Positions 1-10,600 of a stretch of DNA of 64,000 nt are shown here, in pieces (position 1 is the stretch's first letter; each line of letters opens with the position of its first letter). Under the pieces are notes generated by a model, which saw only the letters and a list, made by a program, of their open reading frames with translations, was not told the DNA's origin and did no database searches. The DNA comes from Saksenaea vasiformis B4078 (taxonomy: Eukaryota; Mucoromycota; Mucoromycetes; Mucorales; Saksenaeaceae), in contig JNDT01001927.1 of NCBI GenBank assembly GCA_000697055.1, forward strand, positions 154,061-218,060. The letters run 5' to 3'. The position numbers and the translations under genes are program-made.

Positions 1-2930
1 GAAGAAGACGAGGCAACACAATGTACTATGGCCTTGGTCAGTCTTCGCGCATTGCTGGAAGCTCTGAACAAGGATGCTTTGCTGGATAGTCTCGAGCTTT
101 ATGCCCATTTATTAAAGCATCTCGTGTCGCGTACTATGATGACTACCTATCTTTCAATGGAAGGGGATGTTCGCCTTTTCTGTTCCTTGTTATGTTCAAT
201 TCCTTCTCGTATGGCGAATGCGTTTGGATTGCAGCATAAATCATCAAACGCGTGGTACCTGGATAGGTAAAATAATATATATATATATTTATATTTGGAG
301 TAACGTCTTATTTAATTGGGGAAAAAAAAGGAATTTTTACTCCACGTTGGCTAGCCATATAGCTAGCAGACCGGAGAGCACGGTGACAAAGGAACTTGTT
401 GGAAAAATGGTTCGGCAAGGCTACGTCGACGAATGTGTAGCAGCCATCTATCCGATTGCTCTGTGTGATGTACGCGCGGGAAACTTGTCTTGCTGGCCTG
501 AGCTATGGACATTCGGCCACTTGGAACGGGTATGGCAAGCCATCCTCTTCTTTGTAGAGCCATCTGTGACAGAGAGCACGATCGATAGTACCGCATCCGA
601 TCTGGCTGCCATTGTGCTCGGCTCATCCCCTCGCGATTTCCTTTCTTATGCCATTTTTTCCATGTCAAAATCGCGCAAAGCAAACAGCTTTCTCTTGAGG
701 GTGGCTATTGCAGCGACAATCCACGCTACAGGTTTAGAAGAGGACTCATCCTCATCAAAAGGTAGAATACGATGGATGGGCCGCTATGACTGACTGGCTG
801 ACTGACTGACTGGCCATTCTCTGTAGACAGCGAGAGAAAGTTGACAGCCGCTACAAGAGATTTGGTCAAAGCATTTGTTGAACGTGTGATAACCAAATGG
901 ACGGATGCCATTTTTATTAAACATACTGGCTATAATGAACGTCTATGTAAAGTCAACATCGGGTTAGGTTCACGTACAAAAGCTGACATTTGATCGTTAG
1001 ACATATCGAGTGCTCTTCTTATACTCATTGGTTATCTGGGAAAAGAGGAGGCTCGCGATTTATTTTACACATCGTCACTTGCTTCTGGAGCACACCGTTG
1101 GCTAGAAAATGGGGAGATGGAAACAGCGAAATTAGGCATGGTAAGAAAGGCGTGGCACGGAAAGCGGGAGCGGATGTTTAACTGGTTGTCTGGCTTAAGG
1201 CTGTAGTAAAGAGTGTATCCATGCTTATTGACGATGAGGATATCCAATTGGACGCCAGCATTATTGATCCAGAAAACGATCGGCATCTGCACGAACTGAT
1301 GCAACTTATTTTTACAGCAGATGCACTTCGACCGGGTATGAAAGATAAAGGACGAAAGAAATGGCATAGCACTGACACTATTTTGTAGGTGACATTTCTT
1401 CCATTGAACCAGAGCCAATAGTCGATGCTTCGGATAGCGAAGAAGAAGAAAAGGAGGAGGAGGAAGAGGAATTAGACCCAGACGCCCTGCTTTTCCCGGA
1501 TCAAGGTAAAAACAATTCAGGCAAAACCTTTTGGAGATTGAAACTTGCATTGACCAATCAAAATAGATGAAGAGGAGGAGGATTCCGATCTCGAGCCTTA
1601 TCTTATGGAAGAAGAGTCAGATGAAGAAGAACCAAGAGCAAAGCGAAAACCAAAAAAGCCAGTGTAAAATGACACGACTCGCAATTTGCAATATGTTGTT
1701 CATTCATTCATTTTTTTTTTTGCTTTAGTTATATCCGGGACCTTATACAATGTTTGACAGATACTTATGATCCTATTAAATTGGAAATTGGATTGGACAC
1801 CGCAGCGCCGCTGATCCGGCAAAAGGCAGGAGTCGGAATCGAATTAAGTAAGGACCAAACCGTGGGAAATGAATCGCTCAGCGGTTAAACAATCAACAGG
1901 AGAATGTGCGGCAGAGCTGGTTAACGCTTTGATACGAATTCCTGGTGATTATGATATCCCCGAGAGCGAGGAGAAACAGCAGAACGCACTTGCCGCTCTC
2001 ATTGTGGCTGAGCCAGAAACGACAACATCAAGGTAAAAAAAAAAATAGCTACGTCTTTTATCCTGGCTTGTACTGAAAGTATCGTTGTAGAGTGATTGAT
2101 AGTCTGTATCAGCGGTCGACATCCATTCTTACACAGCAAATCATTCTAGCTGCCATTCATTTGGCAACACGGGAACTTGCAGGATGGACAGTGTCGTCAG
2201 AAGAGGAATCTGTATCTGGGATTGAGGAGGGCATACACAAGATGATTCTCGGTCCAGAAATTTCTTCTTCACGACAGGTTGGCAAAACGAGGGTATTTTC
2301 ACGTAGTATGGAGGTTCAGAAGAAGCAAGCCCAGCAAGTGCGTACCAATCGTTTGAGTGGACTTGCAGGCTCGCTGTTTTTCTTTCCTCTTCTGGTTGGA
2401 TGGTGGGAAGGCGCGCAAGCACGAACGAAGTAAAACAACGATGGTCAGAAAAAAAGAAGACTGCTCACAAGAAATCGTTTAGATCTTGGTTAGGCAATAG
2501 TAAGGTACTGACAGAACAGCTTATTCGGGTTTTGAATATGATTATGTATTATGCGAGTAAGTGAACAGAAAAAAAAATATATAGACAATCTCTTGACTGA
2601 TGCCTTTTTGTAGCAAATACGCCAGAGAAGCGACGTATCGTCATTGAATATTTTGAGTTTGCTTTAGCGTTGCGTTACGCTGAATGTTCTGCAGGGATGA
2701 AACGTGCTCTCTTACTCGGTATTATGGTCATACTGAACACCAGTTACAAAGATCACGAGTGGGTTTTATGGACAGAGTTTGCAAAAGAACTTGAGGAAAC
2801 ACGGTTTTGGGTACAAGCGATTGTAGATTCACCTAAAGAAGATGAAGCAATCAAAGAGGTTGCACTTGGAATTGTAGTAAGATTAATGGAGATATCAAAA
2901 AAAGCATGGCAGATCGAGAGTACGCCTTAA
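1..2930 (+). CDS. TEL2: TEL2/TELO2 telomere-length and PIKK-maturation protein, 5' end outside the window
   Basis: Tel2 is a helical-repeat subunit of the TTT complex (Tel2-Tti1-Tti2), which works with Hsp90 to stabilise PIKK kinases such as TOR, ATM and ATR. Twelve exons join in phase: 1-266, 355-761, 827-946, 1001-1140, 1200-1335, 1389-1505, 1567-1663, 1729-1847, 1900-2032, 2091-2429, 2483-2556, 2614-2930, giving 754 visible residues. The family signature is the C-terminal region: the segment starting YIRDLIQCLTDTYDP (about 1730-1775), then IRQKAG, then AAELVNALIRIPGDYD, and a late GLAGSLFFFPLL motif. An acidic linker (runs of Glu around 1435-1470 and 1567-1640) precedes the conserved C-terminal domain, as in other Tel2 proteins. 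The start codon is not visible, but the length is already near full size for the family. Family assignment is by recognition of conserved blocks. Confidence 0.87.
787..815. repeat. GACT tetranucleotide tract in a TEL2 intron
   Basis: Imperfect tandem repeat of GACT/GGCT units lying inside the second TEL2 intron (762-826). It makes up nearly half of that intron and does not affect the reading frame. Confidence 0.8.
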
Positions 2931-3761
2931 AACTCTTTATTTTCACATGATGTTACACGTTCACAATGATGGATCGTTTTCTAGCGGTCTTAAACATGAG
3001 TAGATCTCTCTTATTGACTTGTTACACCAACAAAGTCTGGGGAGAATGGTAACTGTATAAAGATAAACGTCTCGGTAAAGCGTTGTTGTTTCTGCGCTTT
3101 GGGCGCAGGCGTGGTTAGTCTTTTTCGGCCATCATCCCTAAAAGAATCATTTTGTCTCTGGATTCATAGGAAGCTGATAAATAAATGAACGGGAATGGCG
3201 CCTTAGTATGGGTTACCAGCTACTACGTACGTACGTGCTTCTGAAGAGGGATTCGGCAAGTAAATGCGTAGTTGTTTCATTGAAATAAGGACCGACGTGC
3301 AGATCTGTCAGGCCCAGATGATATTTATCATGATTTGGTCTATTGTCGCAGATTTGGTCATCATGAATGTTGTGTTTTCTTTTTTCATGTGTTATATAGT
3401 TTTATGTTTCGTTCATGACAATGTTTTTTTTTCAATGAAAAGGAAGTAGTCGGGTTAACTTCTTAAAAGGGTTTACAAATTTGCGTCAATTATTTTATTA
3501 CCTCTCTGGGTAATTTTTTTGCGCGGGGATTTGTTGGATAAACAGTAAGATCAAGATGGTCGGAGCTTTACGGTTATTGACGGAAAGTAGCAACACAAGT
3601 CAGTGATACGAAGGAAACCTTTTTCCCCCATTTTGGTGCGCCCTTTAAATTTGCAAAAAAAAAACACATAAAAAACATGCTCTATTTTCAAACCCAACAG
3701 AGGCGCTCGCAACTTTTTACCCCCACACTCTCTCTCTTCCCTCCCCCCTCTCTCTCTATAA
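2931..3761. other. intergenic region, no gene seen
   Basis: An 830-bp gap between TEL2 and the next gene. A 61-codon ORF at 3264-3449 is AT-rich and resembles nothing I know. The last 50 bases before 3762 are a CT-rich run ending in TATAA directly at the ATG of the next gene, typical of a fungal pyrimidine-rich promoter. Confidence 0.6.
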
Positions 3762-5205
3762 ATGGAGTTCTGCACAACCTCATCCTCTTCTTCATTTGAC
3801 ACGTTACACGCCACACGTTCTCCTACTTCTTTATCTATTCAGGACCTCATCTCTTGTCCTTCAACGGTGGAACAATTACTGGAAACATTATCGACTGATC
3901 AAATCCTTACCATTGAAAAAACAATTCATAATGTGAAGAAGAGAAAATTAGATCAGAAGAAAAAACAAGATCATGATACAGTTGCCGCTATTGCTGGTGC
4001 CCTGGCCACTGCTATCTTCCGTTCTTCTTCTTCTTCTTGTTCTTCTTCTTCCCCCATTGAATATATTTCCTTTACTTATTCTCATCATCGTACCTTACAA
4101 CATTATACTGTTCGAACCGATATCCATTCCGCACCACCGGAGAAAATGACCAAGATCTTCAAAGATGAAAACTGTGTAATTTATTCTATTTATTTCGTCA
4201 AAAAGTTTTCATTTTTACTCATTTGAATTTCTAGATTTATCCTCGAGCAAATGTACCGAAACATATGTACAAAGGTAATCGTTGGACCTATGAAACGGAA
4301 TGCAATGTATTGGGTTGGCAATTAGCATGGTTGAATCCTGAAATCACCGGGAAACGGGGTCTCATTCAACGCGCTGTGGATTCCTACCGTAACCACCATC
4401 CCACCATGCGTTCACGACGAGTGGCAAGACAAGAAAGGCTGAAGAATGGTACACTACGAAAACGAACCAGTAGCAGTACTACTACTACTACCACTACTAT
4501 GGGAGAAGAAGAAGAAGAAGAAGAAGCATTGGCGATAATAACAACAAAAAAAGAATTCATTATGCTAGACGATATACAACTGAATGCCAATATTCAGGAT
4601 GTCCAGCTAGAGAATATTCCATATACATTCCGTCAATCAAATTGTGTATTTCCCAAAGCCATTGGTAAAGATGTAGTAGGATCAGATAAAACCACGTGTA
4701 ATGAATTCGGATGGAAATTGGTAAGTGGGTGGTACTACGAATAATGAAAAAACCCGTTATGACTCATAATCAAACGAAAATTTTTTAGGCTTGGTTGAAC
4801 CAAAAACATTTGGCCAACAAAAGAATTTTGTTACAAAGAGCACTTGACCTGTATCGTTCAAAATACCTACCTTCCTTTCAACCTCGTTATCATCATCCAA
4901 CACAAACAACGACTACTACTACTACACTTCCCCTATCTCCTACTATCTCTTGTACATCCGATTCAACCGAGTCGACTACTTCTTCTTCTTCTCTTCATGC
5001 ACATTCTACTTCTTCTACCGTTATAGGTACACCTGACCTACCTTCCGATTGGCCACACCATTCCGTTTTAGATTTACCATCAACCGCCGCCGCCCAATTG
5101 GACCTAAAATTCCTAGACCCTCTTGCAACCCCACAACCACCTTCTGAAGAAGACAGCTGGCTTAATTTAGATAATTGCCCTCGTCTTTTTGATCCCTTAT
5201 TTTAA
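3762..5205 (+). CDS. DUF8032-like protein with duplicated C-N-x-x-G-W module
   Basis: Three exons (3762-4175, 4235-4720, 4789-5205) give a 438-aa protein. A Ser-rich N-terminus is followed by a first conserved module (YPRANVPKHMYKGNRW, ETECN, GWQLAWLNPE, KRGLIQRAVDSYR) in exon 2. A second, diverged copy spans the exon 2/3 junction (TTCNEFGWKL, AWLNQKHL, KRILLQRALDLYR). Low-complexity Thr, Ser and Glu runs separate and follow the modules. I associate this module with the DUF8032 family, widespread in Mucoromycota and of unknown function. The protein has no signal peptide or membrane segment. A nuclear or DNA-associated role is possible from the basic, helical look of the module but is only a guess. 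The ATG at 3762 is chosen because it opens the frame just after the CT-rich leader. Confidence 0.75.
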
Positions 5206-5371
5206 ATAGTTTAACTAATCCCAACCCCCCACCCTTATGTATATGCCTGTAAAATAAAATAAAATATAAAAAACTGCTTTTTGTAATAGAACACACACAA
5301 AAAGTTCCTTGGAACACATCCATGTAGACCAGCTGAGGTTGATTTATTTTCATTGATTTTGATGGAAGGGA

Positions 5372-5397
5372 GGGGGGGGGGGGGGGGGGGGGGGGGG
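5372..5397. repeat. 26-nt poly-G tract
   Basis: An uninterrupted run of 26 G on the plus strand between the 3' ends of two convergent genes (stops at 5205 and 5486). Such tracts are G-quadruplex-prone and unreliable in length. Confidence 0.9.
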
Positions 5398-5485
5398 TTG
5401 AGGTTCACAGCATGCATCGTGTACAGTATGATTGGAGACGGCTATCAAAATAGGCCAATGGATGGATGGATGAATAGTAGTTTCT

Positions 5486-7530
5486 CTATGCGTTCACCTT
5501 GCTTCTCACTTCATCTTGCCAAACCGCTTTTGTATCAAATTGACTATTCAGCTTAGTACAAAGCAAAAAGGCACCTGACAGTTTCTTGTGAAGTCCATAG
5601 ATTTCATCTGGAGGAGGTGTTAGTCGATGGCGAAGCATCACCGGGACAGTTTCCCGAATGCGCATGGTAATTGTTTGTTGACCAAAATCAAACATGTCGG
5701 GTGCCGTCTGCATGAACGGCTCGCCCAAAATCATAACACTGTCGATATGAGCCTGCTTCATCACCTCCGTTTCGTAACCTGTCACAAAGCCGAGCTGTCG
5801 CGAATATTCCCATACACCTTTCCTGTCATTCTCAGAAGCACATAGGAGAATCTGACCATAAAGTGAAAGAAATTTGTCGGGAAACTCACGACAGGCACCA
5901 AAATCTAACAATTCCACTTGACCATTCGCTCGGTTGTAGAAAAAATTCGACCAATTGGGATCGGTCTGCATAAAACGAAACGAAAATACTTCACGAAGAC
6001 ACAAACGTAAAAGATTTTCACCCAACTAAAAAAAAAAAATTCGGAAGAAATCTGGTAAGTCTTTTTTTCCCTTTCCTTTCTTTTTCTATACCTTGTTGCG
6101 TAATGCTTGTGGTTCTTCTGTTGCTTTGCTTAGTACACGACCGTGTAACCGTTCACACACCAAGACACGTTCAGAGCATAAATCGGATATCACTTTGGGC
6201 ACTTTATAGCGTTCATCTCCTTCGAGTAACTGACCAAAGCGAACAGCATTCGCTGCTTCACGACGATAATCACACTCCCATGCAAGTTCCTCTTTTGTTA
6301 CTTTGATCGTGTTATCCAAGTAAAGACCTCGTGGTAAAAGATTACTGAACGTAACCAACGTTTTGAGATTGTTGAGATCGCTGTCAATGGACTCGGCCAC
6401 ACCTGGATACTGAATCTTGATAACGACAGGCTGTTTTGTAGAGGCTAGTGTCGCTGCATGAACTTGACCGATGGATGCTGCAGCAATAGGAATTGGGTCG
6501 AATTCATCAAACTTGGACCGCCAATCTGCTCCAAGTTCCTTTGCCATCACTTTCTGCATGAAAAACATGTCAGACATGGGATCTCGCACAAGAAGCTTAG
6601 AAATTCCTTACCTCCATCTGTTTACGAGGCATGTAATTTGCACTATCATGCACTCGCAATAGTACTTGTTCCAATTGAGGTGGCATCATGCTCTTTCCCT
6701 GTCCTGCTGCCTGGATACCTTGGATACTCAACATTTGCCCCATCTTCAGCGCTGCTCCTCGCATCCTCGAAAGTTTCTCAACCAGTCGATCCACATTTTT
6801 CTCGCTTAACATAACCGATCCTACAAGTCCCATGAATTTTCATCATCTCCCCCTAGAAAAGAAAAAAACAAAGAAAGACGTCTACCTGTATTGTCACGCG
6901 AGATACCCGCCGCACGCTTGAATGATTCGTTCAACGCACCCAATCCCATGCCTGTGGCAAGCGTACCATAATGCCAAAGTCTACCTGCTCGTGTAATGGG
7001 TATCCGTGATTCTTTTAGAACGCGTCTAGTTTCTTTCTGTTGGATTTCTGGTGTTCAGTTGAAAACTTCTTTTAAGCGTTGCCTATATATATATATATTA
7101 CCTCGATTTTTGGCTCTTTTGCTACAGCCTCGAGTACAGGTTTGTTTGTTGCAGCAGCCAATTCTTCTGGCATGACATGAGATGGGGATGTTTCCACACG
7201 ATCGTCGCGTAAAACGGAAGGTGCAGGGGAGGCTAAACCAGGGTCTGTTGTACGAGACACTTCTGCATGAGCAGCTGTGGCAGTATCTTTAGCTAATGTC
7301 TCTGAGGATTCTGCTGTCTTTTCGCTTTGCTTCTGTTGTCCTTCTGCTTCTTCTTCTTGTTTGACTTTGACGTTTGGCTGAGCTGGAATGACAGGTGTTG
7401 GGTTCAAGAGACTCGATGTCTTGATGTGATGACAAAGCGCACCAGACTGACTTCCCAAGAATCCATAGCCTATCTTTGACACTGCCGAAGCAATGACATA
7501 GGCATCGACAAGGCCCCGCGATAAAGTCAT
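5486..7530 (-). CDS. COQ8: COQ8/ADCK3 (ABC1/UbiB) atypical kinase of ubiquinone synthesis
   Basis: Coq8 is a mitochondrial matrix-side ATPase/kinase-like protein needed to assemble the coenzyme Q biosynthesis complex. Five exons (7102-7530, 6886-7036, 6612-6820, 6092-6553, 5486-6025, minus strand) join in phase to 596 aa. The UbiB hallmarks are all present: the KxGQ motif in ALKMGQMLSIQ (about residue 218), the Ala-rich loop AAASIGQVH (about 287), QTDPNWSNFF (about 437) and the DFG-type LLDFGACREF (about 458). The first 140 residues are low-complexity (Gln, Glu, Ala, Thr, Ser), as expected for a mitochondrial leader plus linker. The protein is full length for the family. The gene is divergent from GCN1 (start codons 166 bp apart) and convergent with the DUF8032-like gene. 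I see no broken residues. Confidence 0.94.
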
Positions 7531-7696
7531 GAGGGGGAGGGAGGATAAAGTTTCGCGTTTAAGCGCTCAGGCTGCTGTGGCTTCTGACGTCGTGTTGCCG
7601 AATTTTTGACGACTTTGGGAATTTTTTTTTTTTTTTCAGTTCACGAAGAGTGTCTTTCCTTTTACCCTTCACACAAACCAACCCCCCCGGCGTGCC
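7531..7696. promoter_or_regulatory. shared divergent promoter of COQ8 and GCN1
   Basis: Only 166 bp separate the two start codons, so both core promoters must lie here. A TGACGTC core (7585-7591), matching a CREB/ATF-type half-palindrome, and a T-rich tract near 7620-7638 are the visible elements. No clear TATA box. The functional assignment of the element is inference. Confidence 0.5.
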
Positions 7697-10600
7697 ATGG
7701 CAGATCCGCAAGAATCAGTTGGCGATCTTACGTGGCCCGAATTCATAAAGACCAAAGTCTTACCAGTTATCACGAAATCCAATGTAACTGACAGACTCGA
7801 CTTCTTGCATCATTCTCTTTTGATTCGACTGCGTAGAAAAGGTAAACGCATCTCTCTGTTCAAAAAGGCGATCTCGATGCTGACAAGACATAGATCTCCC
7901 TCCCGAGGCTTTGGGTCCTTTGCTACACCTCATCTTTTTGACCTACACGCGCTACCGTGACCGTGCCTCCCGCCTTGCTATCCTCGATGTGCTTCGAGAA
8001 TTGAATAACTGGAACGATGAACTCTTCCAGAAAGCACTTGTGCCGGTTTTGGTGCGAGAAGCCGAGAAGATCGGCAAACGATCCTCTTCCGGGTAAGTGG
8101 CGCAGTACAAGGATCTCTCGCAAAGGAATTCATTTTATGTTATTTTATTTTATTTCTCAGGGACTGCATTACGCCTGCTGCGGATCGATTTATCTTATTG
8201 ACTTGGATTAACATCCTGATCACTTGTGTGTTGCGTACCGTTGGAACCGATGCTAAAACGTCAGCTTTGTTGGTATCCTTGATCAACGCGCAAGCGTTCT
8301 TGCTTGATACGCTTGCGGATGACGACAAGAAGACCATTCGAAAGAGCGCCTTTGTCGAAGTACGACGTTGTGTACGTCAGAATGCGACTGCCATTCCAGC
8401 ATTGATCGACGTGGCCTTAGCCAATGCTCAGACATGCAGTCCTTCGTACCGAAATGCAGTGCTGATCGGCGTCATCATCGACACCAGCTTGCGACTGAAG
8501 ATTCCATCCGTGGATGGAAAGCAGATGGTGGAGGAAGCGAAAGCCAGTTTGACGGATTATTATCTGAAAAATGTCATCTCCTCGAGAACAGCTGTACGCG
8601 TACCAGCTATGGATGCTTTCCGGGATTTTGTGCATTTCACGGTAACAAAAGAGTCGTTTGTTAAAGACTACGTGCCCGTGTTGGAAAAGATGATGCTCCG
8701 ATCCCCTGAGATTGTGCTTCTAGGTGAGTTTTTTTTATATATATTCTAATGATGATGATATGATGGGATGGGATGTCCTCTTACACATAAGTGTTAGCAA
8801 TGAGCCGTGTTGCGCCTTCCTTTTCTTTCGATCCTTCCAGCATCTTTGCCGAAAAATGGCTCGAGCCTCTTTTGAACCATTTACGATCCACTTCAGCAGC
8901 CGTACGACAGGGAGCAACAGCCTTTTGGGAATCGCTTGCATCCATCTGCCACGAAATCGAACCATTGACCAAAATCGTGACAGAGACGACCAAAGTACTG
9001 ACAACTGGAAAGGTAGGTTCACCAGAGCACCGAGTCGTCATGTACAACGCATTGTCATCGCTCGCACAATCGACAGAACCTTCCGTCACACAGAAAGCCT
9101 TGGAAGGTTATTTTACCATGATTGCGAAAGAGTCCAACGAGCAGGCTATGTCAGCAGCCATTGATGGCGTAGGACGTCATTTGATGGTTCTTATTTACAA
9201 CGACGAATTCAGTGCCACACACAAAGACATTGTCGACAAGACAGTGAAGGTGTCTTCGGAGGGACTTGCCACCACAAAACCTCTCGCGAGAAAGAGCTGG
9301 GCTCTTGCGGTCGGCAACACTGTGTGGGCACGTAAGGAAAACAGCCAGACTTTGAGCGCCAATGTCATGAAATACCTTCAATCCCTCTTTGCTACCTTTG
9401 ACAAGATTGCTGAGAAACCGTTGGTATGGAAGGATGGACCACTCGAAGCCTACGTGTTGATTGCTATCCTCTCTGGCCGCGTGCAACAATGGCCGGCACT
9501 GCCTCAACCGGTGACGGATCTTCTGAAGAAACACAAATACCCATCCACTGTGCTCACCACATCGCCAAAACCAGCCTTTTTACTGTGGGATCGTATTTAT
9601 ACCAAAGCCGTCGCACCAGATGAAGGCCTTTGGCTTGTCAGAGCATTGACAAGTGTATTTTTGCACGAAACCACAGCTTCGCTTGAAAAAACCAGTGCTG
9701 GCTACCTGTGTGCAGAGGCCCTGATTTGGATCATCACGAGCCACCCGAACCACTCTGTTCGAAGAGCTGCTTATCAGGAAGTGTCGGCTATTGCACGCGT
9801 CGATCCTCACAAGCTCTGTGGATTTATGAGAAAAGCCCTGACACAATGGCTTCTCGATCTTGAGCACAAGACAAAAGATTCGACAGCTGTCGGAGCAAGC
9901 AACGTTGAAAACTTCAACCAAGATGTCGCCATTTATCGCTTAGCGAGCGTTCTGAACACTATTACATCCTTTGCTCCCGATGCTGAGACTGAAGCGAAAG
10001 AAAAAGAGCTTGTAGAACTCATGGTCATTGCTCATCATCAGTATGTCGGTAAGTCCACCGGATAGAGATATCACACACAATAACCTTCTTTTACCAAAAA
10101 AAAAAAGCCTCTCCTACGGATAAATACAACTGGATTACGCTTGTCCAGCGCGCCAATGTTGATCCTGGCAAATTGGTCCAGCGACATGGAGGAAGAATTC
10201 AGGAACTACTGAAGAATACACTTCATAACAAGAAAGATGTACGTTGGATCATGAGAGATTTCGTGTTTGTTAACCAGGGTCTTTGATTAGTCCGAGATGT
10301 TTTATCAAGCGGCTATCGCTGCCATTTCAACGGTTGTGTTTATCTCTCCTGAAATGATCCCTGACTTTGTAGAAGTTGCAAAGGACAATCTACAGGCCAG
10401 TTTGATGGACGGTATTGGAGAGCTGGAATATAACATTTGGAAAGCTCCTGAAGGCCAAGTCTACGTGGATGGTACTGTTTGCTTAACTTTTTTTTTTGCT
10501 TTCAGAGGAAAATTTGCTAAGCTAGACTCAACTTTTAGTGCTGAAGAAGAACCAAAAGGTGGAAAGTCGCAACAGGAAGGGTCAAGAAGATAAACAATGG

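Noticed and set aside
363..683. 106-codon minus-strand ORF opposite TEL2
   Set aside because: Antisense shadow of a TEL2 exon, with no motif and unusual composition.
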